From assembly GCA_944548615.1 (NCBI GenBank), contig OX155953.1, positions 1,066,501 to 1,130,500 on the forward strand: 64,000 bases of DNA, given 5' to 3'. The notes under the pieces were generated by a model, which was not told the origin of the DNA, ran no database searches, and saw only the letters and a program-made list of their open reading frames with translations. The DNA comes from Micropterix aruncella. Lineage: Eukaryota; Arthropoda; Insecta; Lepidoptera; Micropterigidae. Made by a program: the position numbers and the translations under genes. Shown here in pieces: positions 56,588 through 64,000 of this stretch (positions are counted from its first letter, which is position 1; each line of letters begins with the position of its first letter).

Positions 56588-57779
56588 AATCATCATATTA
56601 TTTATAATGTTTTTTTTAGTTTTACAAATTATACTCTATAAAAATTGTCAAACTGTGGATTCATTGAAATCTTTGTAAAAAACTGTTGGCCCAATCTTCT
56701 TTAAGAGTCTCTTGAATGGCCTCTCGGAACGAAATCAACGGCGTTTCCGTACTGGCAAAACTTATACTATTGAGTTTAGCCTAAATTTTCGGGAATAAAA
56801 ATAAAAGGAAGGATGGGGGGGTCCAGATTATAGGGAGATGCTTAATCAGTTCCATATTTTCGTTCTAAAAAAACTCCTTTGTTAATTATTAGCAAAGTAT
56901 GGGGATGACTTATCACGGTGAAGAAAAACTTAACTGCGATAAAATATTTTACACCTGATTAGCAGGCCAGTTGACTCCGTCGAGTATGGATAAAGTATTC
57001 GAGAATGTATTTATATCGAGCTGCAGTACCGTTAAAGTGTTGGCCAATAAATGCGGAATATCTTTATTTCATAAACCATTTGAACACCAATTTATTCCTT
57101 ATGAAGAAATAACATTCGCCCATTGATGTTTATTGTTTTTTAAATGTAGTAGATTGTTTCTAAATATACGTAATTTTCATGTTTTCATTTATTATACATC
57201 TCATTGCCAGTGTCATAAGAAAGTGCTCCACTTGGGTCGCATGACCGCCGTATCATGCTTTTGATTTGGTTTGCATTCGCTGTAATTCTAACGTGGCTTT
57301 CGTGATTCCAGTAATTATTTCTGCATTTTCGGCGATAGACGTACAAACAACAAGAGCAAAGTAGGCAAGTTTGCCTACTTTGTTCAATCAAATCGTCATT
57401 AATAACCTTTATAGCCCTTACTGTAACGACCCAACTTATTGTGTAACGACTATTATTACACGACTGCCCAACTAAAAGGGTATAACGAGCAGGGATCATT
57501 GATGTATATTTGCCGTTTTTTATTCCACCATAACTACCAAACGCATGAACCGATTTAGAAGTACCAGGTATTGTTAGAATTTTTATCTCATTCCGAGGGT
57601 CATAGGGTACGTAAAACATCCAAATGTCAAATATATAATTGTCCAAATGTTGAAATGACCGAGCATGGAGTGGTATTGAAAGATTGGAATTGAAATTGAA
57701 AAAACATTTTCTCCCTCAAAATATCAACAAAGAACCAACCCTCCCCCTATCCCCTCCCCCCTTCCCCCTTTCGTTGGGT
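56588..57779. other. No gene; common-repeat fragments
   Basis: The 153-codon minus frame at 57185-57646 includes a segment (GAACCGATTTAGAAGTACC region) that resembles abundant lepidopteran noncoding repeats. It also contains a perfect 12-bp-arm palindrome (57357-57382), so I do not call it a gene. A C-rich run lies at 57738-57770. Confidence 0.5.
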
Positions 57780-58160
57780 TGTTGACTGGATAGAAGCATA
57801 AGAACTTTGTAATATCTATCATTTTATATAAGCAGGTATTTTTATTATTATTTATCTGTAGTTTCTATGTATTTGTTAATATAATATACATATATTATAT
57901 TATAAATTATATTTTTTATCTATGTATGTATATGTATGAATGTTTGGATGTATGTATATGTATATTTATGTATATATGTTAATGTATGTGAGCTGTATTG
58001 TTACTTTTATTTAATATTATACTGTTGGCTGTAAGAAATCGCGAAACGATAAGCCCGCCGTTTGTACTAAGTTAAAATAGAATTTAAGTTTTCTTTACCA
58101 ATGTAATTAATTTTGCTAGTACAATAAAGGTATTTTTCATTTCATTTCATTTCATTTCAA
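57780..58160 (+). mobile_element. Non-LTR 3' end with (TTCAT)n tail
   Basis: It contains GATAAGCCCGCCGTTTGTAC near 58050, as in 3' ends of lepidopteran CR1-type elements. ACAATAAAGGTATTTT and a TTCAT pentamer tail (58135-58159) follow. No coding sequence is left. Confidence 0.6.
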
Positions 58161-58384
58161 AGATTAGACGATTAGGTCTTTAGAGAAGATTAGGTCTTTA
58201 AAGTACACTCTAGTTCTTGTCGATGGTACTTTAAATACCTCAGTCCACATAAAGCCGACCAACCACCAACTCTATTTACACTACAATAGTTGCCATCCTC
58301 CACATACTAAGCGCTCCATACCGCACTCTCTTTCAATCCGTGGTCATCGCATATGTAACAATAATTTTAGCTTCAGAACATTCC

Positions 58385-58670
58385 TCGATTCTCTCAATTC
58401 GTCTCTCAAAAGAAGGGATTATCCTGATGGTTTGCTTGTTAAACAAATTATTCCCGCGCATAGACGTGTCCAGTTGAAATCCAACAATATCTTGCCAAAA
58501 AGGGAAATGGTAAACATGTGTACCACCTACTTTCCCGGAGTTGAAAAGTTAAGGCCAATTCTGAAGGACTTGTTTGCAATACTATCATTGAGCCCGTTGA
58601 CGAAGTCTTTATTTTCCGGCCCTCCCGCAGTGTCATATCGTCAACCACCTATAAATTTTTGGAGTACTTA
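58385..58670 (+). pseudogene. Probable Penelope-like element protein fragment
   Basis: The translation LDSLNSSLKRRDYPDGLLVK, then TTYFPGVEKLRPILKDLF and SGPPAVSYRQPPINFW, resembles the segment between RT and GIY-YIG in Penelope-like proteins (RGYP, TTY-P, PP-VSYRR-NL pattern). The RT core and nuclease are missing. Assigned by eye from these spaced motifs only. Confidence 0.5.
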
Positions 58671-58781
58671 ATTTTTGGAGCTATTAAGTAATTAATTTTT
58701 GGAGCTATGAGTGCCATCTACATGTGCGTTTCGTAGTAAAATCCTAGCTGAAAAATCGTAGTACAGCATTGGGCAATCTAA

Positions 58782-59156
58782 TCTATACTAATAATGAAGC
58801 TGAAGATTTTGTGCGTTTGATCGCGCTTGTTTTGTTTGTTAATCTCTGGAACTTGGTTGAGGAATCTCTTGAATTTGAACAATTATTTTTGCATTTGATA
58901 GCTCAATTCGTGAGGAAGCTTATAGGCTATATAACATCTCGTTACGACCCTGGGTCGGGTGCTGGGGGCGGCCGCCCGACGAGAACTGAGCATTACCGAG
59001 AAGAGCCGAACTGGGCATGCCTTATCTAGACCAGGTTGCGCCGAAAACCAGATACCACGCGAAAATATGCCTAAAAATATTTTTTTATGCCGAAGTACTC
59101 TAAATTATTTAGAAATAATCTGATTTCTTTTAAATTAAACGGCTGAGCACAGCTAG
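58782..59156 (+). mobile_element. Non-autonomous Helitron, 375 bp
   Basis: The 5' end TCTATACTAATAATGAAGCT follows A (58781). The 3' end GAGCACAGCTAG precedes T (59157), so the element sits between A and T as Helitrons do. AAGCTTATAGGCTATATAAC inside it is a frequent lepidopteran Helitron segment. It encodes no protein. Confidence 0.75.
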
Positions 59157-59619
59157 TACGCTATATAATTAATGCTATTACGCTAGACTGGCTATAAATA
59201 ACTCCCTAATGAGGCCGTTTGGTTTTCGCAATTTTGGTGCTGATAGCGTTGGTGATTGTCCATGGAGCTATTGTAAGAGATGTATAAGTGTGACAAAATA
59301 AGTCGATAAAAGCTTGGATACTCTAACAAGATTTTTTTATTTTAGAAATTTTAACAATAATTCAAAAGTAAATCCAGGCAAGTTTTGGCCTATTGGTCTT
59401 CTACTTATTTACTTCTTTTGGATTGCAATGCAGTCCGTCTGGTTGCATGCTATGTCCTTGGTATGTTACTAGGTACTTTCCAAGTGTTCATGACGATGTT
59501 ATAAACAGAACTCTGTGAACCGGTCATCGCGTTCGATTCTCTCGCCGTTTCTGAATTCGCCAAAGGTATATCTGACACTGCCTTTTCCTACTTTATGTTA
59601 CTCTGTGACTATCGTGATA
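59157..59619. other. No gene seen
   Basis: Nothing recognised before the GC-rich repeat block begins. Confidence 0.4.
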
Positions 59620-60508
59620 TCGGTTCGTAATGGTACCGCGCACCTTGGGTGGTGTTCCCCAAATTGTAGGTCATCTGGCCTGCCTAACTCGCGGTTCAAC
59701 TCCCATCTGGTAGCCTCCTCGAAGAGGGACTTAACCTATCAGGGCTGCTAATAACGTTTGTCACGGTTGTGATCAGTAGTCGGTAGCGGTTAGGATCAGA
59801 AGATTGCGGATTCGGAGGAATACCTCGGGCGGATCTGGGCAGTTTGCATACCAGGCTATCTCAGTCATGCTTACGCAATCCGGCGAATAACCATGGGGCC
59901 TGGAGATGTGTGTTCCTATATCTATCCATGAAGCGATCGGTTGGCCACCCGATCCCGAGTGACGATGGCGGGCAAAGGGCGCCATTTCAATTACTGCTTA
60001 TGTCAGGTAGAGACTGTGCAAGCGATCTCGATATCCGTGACCAGACTGGAGTAGGGAGAAATACGAGTTGACCCGCTGGGTTCACTTCCCAGTAACTCGC
60101 GGTAAGGCGTTGGACTCTCGCGGGTAATCGGCGTAGTCAGACGGTGTACAGTGTTTCTTCTCCCCAACTCTTTGCGTTCACCCCACGGTTGAAAGAGAGA
60201 TCTAATATCGCCATAACTTCCTGGGATGGCGAGTGGAAGTTAATGGGCCTTGCTGAGTTGGCCACGAAGTCCCATTCTGTTCAGGGTTGGTAACACTCAC
60301 GGGTCAACACCTATCCGACGGCCTCCACGCAGGAGGTGCGAACCTGGGTAGGTTCGCACAACTCTGGCCTTCGTCAGTTTCCCCTGGGAATCAAACCTCT
60401 GGCGCTATGATCGTTAAAACTTCCTGTGGTGACGGGCTCGCCCGCTGTAGTCGACAACCCAAGTTGGGGTGGTGAGTTCGCCCATAGTAGTTGACTCTGA
60501 CTAACAGT
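59620..60508 (+). repeat. GC-rich unknown repeat family, block before the R1 element
   Basis: Contains two diverged sub-units. One, at about 59640-60240, has AACTCGCGGTTCAACTCCCA and CGGTAAGGCGTTGGACTCTC. The other, at 60240-60500, has GGGCCTTGCTGAGTTGGCC and CGCCCGCTGTAGTCGACAAC. It ends in ACTCTGACTAACAGT (60494-60508), which is the left target duplication of the R1-clade element. Confidence 0.75.
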
Positions 60509-62199
60509 TAAGAGTTTCAAGGCGATAGGTGAGGGCAGCAAACCCCGCCCACCGCCCGGGCAGTTATAACGACGAGGGTCGTCTTGTCTGCCCGGGATGT
60601 CGTGCTACGACAACCCTGCGCGTACCAGAAGGGTAAAACGCGCAGGGGGTGAAATAGGGTAAACCACCCCCCCCCCGTACCGCCCCGAGAACCCATTTAT
60701 TCAAAAAATAAAACACAATATTACAAACACAACACAAACACAAAAAAAATTACAAAATATTACAAATTTAACGAGAAAAGAACAACAATATCGTAAATTT
60801 AGGAGCCGGTAAGCGGGGTAGAGGACGCTCCAGAACAATGAACGTGAAGGCGCGCTGTCCGTGGGCAGGTCTCGGAGCAGCCACGGGGGGGAGGAATCCC
60901 TGGATCCTGCAAAGAACGAAACGCCCCTCGGAGCGGTAAAGAGACGGACACAAAGACGGGCACTTCGGGCTGGAAGTAGCCGCCGAATCACGCCACCAAG
61001 GAAGAGGGTACCCCCTGGGGGGTATCCCGAAGCCTCATGCTTTCCCAAGAAGCCACCCAGAGCCCCACAAACTCGCCAAACGACTGGAAGCAGCTCCTAC
61101 AACTGACCAAATCCGGGTACCAAATCGGAGAACGCCCAACGCACGCGCCCACTGCATCCATCAATTTCTCCCGTGCAGCCGCTAGAATTGGGCAAGACCA
61201 AATTACGTGTTCCGCAGTTTGGCGACCATACCCACAGGCGCACCGGGGGTCATCGGCAAGTCCAAAGTCAAATAGTTTGGCTCTGAACTCTCCGTGGCCC
61301 CCAACCAGCTGCGTGGTATGGTGGTCGAACCGCAGAAACGAATTTGCCATCCGCACTGCAACAGACGGGAAGAAGCAATGGGTGAGGCGGCCCGTACCCC
61401 CGGCGTCCCATCTAGCCTGCCAGACACGCAAGGACTCCACCCGAATCAGGCGGGCAAACTCCCCAGCTCGGTGCGCCACCGGGTCGATCGATAGGCCATG
61501 AAGGACTACCGGCTCGCCCCGGCGGTACCGCGACAAGGCTGCACGCTCCAGAATCTCCAGGTCAATCGGCAGAACGCCAGCGATGACGGGTAACGCAAGA
61601 GTGGACGTCGTTCTGTACGCCCCGGTCAGGGCCACGAGAGGGATGCGCTGTCCGCGCAGCAGCGCGACACGCGTCGCCTCAGGAACAGCAGACTCCGTCC
61701 AAGCGCGTGCGGCATAAGTCGCACGCGGGACGAAGACGCCCTTATAGATAGTCATGACCGCCGGGAAACGAATTCCCCAGTCGGCCCGACTCACTCCGCG
61801 GAGCGCAAAGAATAGATCCCGGGATTTTTCGGCTGTAATCTTTGCGTGCGAAAGAAAGGAAAGGGAAGCCGTAAGCGTCACCCCCAGGTATCGAACGGTG
61901 GCCGGGAAGGATACCGGGCGACCGTTCATCCTGATAACAGGGTTCCGCTTAAGATGTCCCTTCAGGAGAAGCGCCTGAGTTTTCGTCGGAGAGAAGGTGA
62001 GTCTGTTTCGCTGACCCCATCCGAGGATCAGGTCCAGCGAGTCAGCCACCCTTCTTTCGACCTCTGCGCGACTCCTGCCGCCCACCAGGAGGAGAGCATC
62101 GTCTGCATAAGCGCTGACGGTGCACCTCTCCGGGTAAGGTAGACCGAGGAAATCATCAAAGAGAATGTTCCAAATGCTAGGACCCAACACTGACCCCAC
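60509..62199 (-). mobile_element. R1-clade non-LTR retrotransposon, 5'-truncated
   Basis: Flanked by ACTCTGACTAACAGT at 60494-60508 and 62200-62214, a perfect 15-bp duplication. The element runs from inside RT motif PQGSVLGP (62199) to a 3' untranslated region of about 480 bp that ends without an A-tail, as is usual for R1-type elements. A C-run of ten lies near 60667-60676. It interrupts a unit of the GC-rich family. Confidence 0.85.
60988..62199 (-). CDS. R1-clade reverse transcriptase, C-terminal 403 residues
   Basis: It starts inside the PQGSVLGPSIWN motif at the truncation point. AYADDALLLVGG (30-41) with the catalytic aspartates follows, then LTFSPTKTQALLLKG, VRYLGVTLTASLSFLSH and the R1-type thumb region (VFVPRATYAARAW). 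Near the C-terminus, CACGYGRQTAEHVIWSCP forms the C-C-H-C zinc knuckle of R1-clade elements. The frame is open throughout, so the insertion is young, but the upstream RT motifs, endonuclease and ORF1 are lost and it cannot be autonomous. GC content is much higher than the AT-rich surroundings. Confidence 0.9.
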   Translation of the reverse strand: MGSVLGPSIWNILFDDFLGLPYPERCTVSAYADDALLLVGGRSRAEVERRVADSLDLILGWGQRNRLTFSPTKTQALLLKGHLKRNPVIRMNGRPVSFPATVRYLGVTLTASLSFLSHAKITAEKSRDLFFALRGVSRADWGIRFPAVMTIYKGVFVPRATYAARAWTESAVPEATRVALLRGQRIPLVALTGAYRTTSTLALPVIAGVLPIDLEILERAALSRYRRGEPVVLHGLSIDPVAHRAGEFARLIRVESLRVWQARWDAGGTGRLTHCFFPSVAVRMANSFLRFDHHTTQLVGGHGEFRAKLFDFGLADDPRCACGYGRQTAEHVIWSCPILAAAREKLMDAVGACVGRSPIWYPDLVSCRSCFQSFGEFVGLWVASWESMRLRDTPQGVPSSLVA

Positions 62200-62702
62200 A
62201 CTCTGACTAACAGTCGGGGAAGTCTGGAATCAGTACTGTTTTCTATAGAGCGGGGGTGGTTGCGGACCTTACGGCGACTGTTCTCGAAATGACCATCGGC
62301 CATCCGATCCTGGGTGAACAGCCGGGCAAAGGACGGTGTGGTCCGCGATAGATTCGGTAACACCGTTTCACCGCTTCGTAAGGGAGAGGACCGCGCAAGC
62401 GACCTCGAACTTGTAACCAATCGAGAGACCGGAGTAATCTGGTCACAATTGGGAGTAAGGGCGTGAGTGTCGGCCCGCCAGGTAACATTCCTGGCTATCT
62501 CGCGGTTAAGGCGTTGGTCTCTTACGGGCTTGTGGCGTAGCTAGATGGTAGACTGCTTTGTCCCCAAGTCTTCTGCGTTCACTTCCAGGGAGATAGAACG
62601 ACTAATCGTTAAAACTTCCTGAGGGGACGGGCTCGCCCGCTGTAGTCGACAACCCAAGTTCGGTGGGTGTTCAAGGTGGTGAGTTCGCCCATAGTAGTTG
62701 AC
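62200..62702 (+). repeat. GC-rich unknown repeat family, direct unit
   Basis: Starts ACTCTGACTAACAGTCGGGG (the right target duplication of the R1 element). It contains TCTCGCGGTTAAGGCGTTGG and ends CGCCCATAGTAGTTGAC. It is nearly the same as 49336-49800, though it reads CTTCCTGAGGGGACGGG where others have CTGTGGTGACGGG. Confidence 0.8.
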
Positions 62703-63125
62703 ATCTCCAAAAATTCGGGATATATCTGTCGCTCGCTTGTGCGGTAGCTGAATAAGATCGGTATAGTACGATTCTAGCCCATTATCTTTGCATGCGGATG
62801 GGGAGGCGTACACTTGTATGAGGCTCAAATTAATGGTGCTGCCTGCGATATATTGAAGCGCTTCAATTCGGCGACGGCATTCTCAATCTTGCCATCCTCA
62901 AACATGCCGCGCACGTTCTATGTGTCGATTCTGCGAGCCTTCCGCGGACTACCATAATTGGTTAACCGGGAAGTTTCTCGCACCCGCTCCCCATCGAGAT
63001 CTGAGACAAGGTTATATAAATTTGTAGCCGTCATGATTTTCCTGTAAAAAGTGTTCTGAATTTCCTTGGCTTCTACAACGCTGTCTCTGTTCCGATAATA
63101 ATTTTCCACGTCGCCAATAATTCTA
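62703..63125 (-). pseudogene. Non-LTR endonuclease N-terminal remnant (RTE-like)
   Basis: Minus-strand traces: KARRIDT, a stop where the family has W, then NVRGMFEDGKIENAVAELKR. After a deletion, NLSLIQVYASPSACKDNG and YYTDLIQLPHKRATDISRIF follow. These fit the start of an APE-type endonuclease (TWNVR and LIQVYAP-type motifs). The fragment ends at the GD-N motif where the GC-rich repeat begins. RTE-like by motif spelling; the clade is inferred. Confidence 0.65.
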
Positions 63126-63384
63126 AGCTATGGGGCCGCCTTGCTGCTTCCGCGCCTAGTTTAGGAATACCACTTGCCGTTTAATAACTAGTCGACTAGG
63201 GCAATACCATCCATAAAGGTACAACAGGAGTCTATGAGTGTATTCTTCAAAAAGTACACAATTGTTTGACTATCCTATTAATTCATATTTCTATTTCTAT
63301 TTCTATATCATTCTGCTGCATTAGATTCTATTGCTTGTTGCAGACCGCATTACGATCAGCACAAATGGCTGCGACTAAATCAGC
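63126..63384. other. No gene seen
   Basis: Includes a short ATTTCT-type pyrimidine repeat near 63285-63308. Confidence 0.4.
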
Positions 63385-64000
63385 GAAAGGGAGTTAATGG
63401 GCCCTTGCTGAGTTGGCCACGAAGACCCATTCTGTTCAGGGTTGGTCACACTCACGGGTCAACACCTATCCGACGCCCTCCACGCATGAAGTGCGAGCTT
63501 GGGTAGGACTCTGGCCTTATGGAAGGGTTATTTCCCCTGGGAATCAACCCTCTGGCGCTCCTGGACGGTTTGCGCACCGTGCGGCGTAAGCCAATCGACT
63601 GTGCACTCTGACTAACAACATGGGTTGTCGACTACAGCGGGCGAGCCCGTCACCACAGGAAGTTTTAAAGATTAGTCGTTCTATCTCCCTGCAGTGAGCG
63701 TAGAAGACTTGGGACAAAACAGTCCACCATCTAGCTACGCCACAGCCCGTAAGAGACCAACGCCTTAACCGCGAGATAGCCAGTAATGTTACCTGGCGGG
63801 CCGACACTCGCGCCCTTACTTCCAATTGTGACCAGATTTCTCCGGTCTCTCGATTGGTTCCGAGTTCGAGGTCGCTTGCGCGGTCCTCTCCCTTACGAAG
63901 CGGTGAAACGGTGTATACCGAATCTATCGCGGACCACGGCGTCTTTGCCCGGCTCTTCACACAGGATAAGATGGCCGATGGTCATTTCAAGAGCAGTCGC
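63385..64000. repeat. GC-rich unknown repeat family, direct unit joined to an inverted unit
   Basis: 63385-63617 is direct (TAATGGGCCCTTGCTGAGTT to GTGCACTCTGACTAACAAC). From about 63618 to the window end the sequence is the reverse complement of the unit at 49430-49800. The joint is the same as at 49226. The inverted part contains the minus frame 63544-63960 (138 codons), open but without recognisable domains. The block continues beyond the window. Confidence 0.75.

Noticed and set aside
57185..57646. 153-codon minus-strand frame
   Set aside because: No domain is recognisable. Part matches common noncoding lepidopteran repeat sequence and it contains a perfect palindrome.
61037..61501. 154-codon plus-strand frame
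   Set aside because: Antisense to the R1-clade RT in GC-rich sequence.

Overview
The window looks like lepidopteran (moth or butterfly) nuclear DNA made almost entirely of transposable elements. I found no convincing host gene. Pointers to Lepidoptera are short AT-rich Helitrons beginning TC-TACTAATATTATAAA and ending CTAG, piggyBac-like TTAA MITEs, a MITE with ACGTGACAACGTC ends, and many short-tailed non-LTR 3' ends. The absence of host exons, the heavy nesting and one very young LTR retrotransposon would suit heterochromatin or a degenerate sex chromosome, but that is inference.

Layout. 0-7 kb: a truncated non-LTR 3' end, then two diverged copies of one unit (1531-4260 and 5505-6960). The first copy carries a TTAA MITE and a Helitron. 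The second carries a perfect 147-bp-arm palindrome with an 11-bp target duplication, probably a Penelope-like solo terminus. 7-13 kb: a GC-rich unknown repeat family split by a 737-codon non-LTR element, then a possible LTR-retrotransposon leader remnant. 13-18 kb: inverted-repeat MITEs, a 40-codon tandem repeat and a 1.25-kb TA-flanked TIR element. 18-21 kb: a YADD non-LTR element with an internal deletion and one frameshift. 21-29 kb: non-LTR remnants, a 735-bp TTAA MITE, a 0.96-kb long-TIR element and a 93-bp minisatellite.

29452-44782 holds the best preserved element: a 15.3-kb Ty3/gypsy LTR retrotransposon on the minus strand. Its 2.6-kb LTRs are almost identical and flanked by TTGT. It has a tRNA-Lys-type primer site, a leader with a repeated motif, and intact gag and pol joined by a canonical -1 frameshift signal. 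Its 4.5-kb 3' region is noncoding. Protease, RT, RNase H and integrase motifs are all present, so the copy may still be mobile. No env-like frame is visible.

45-64 kb: more MITEs, a cloverleaf-like inverted repeat at 50.3 kb, a restriction-like-endonuclease non-LTR remnant, a second Penelope-like copy with a nested insertion, a Helitron with a clean A/T junction, and several blocks of the GC-rich family. One block carries an R1-clade element with a perfect 15-bp target duplication. The GC-rich family recurs at about ten places in both orientations, with a shared inversion junction and a tRNA-Ser-like segment. I could not assign it to a known class, so it is the main candidate for something undescribed.
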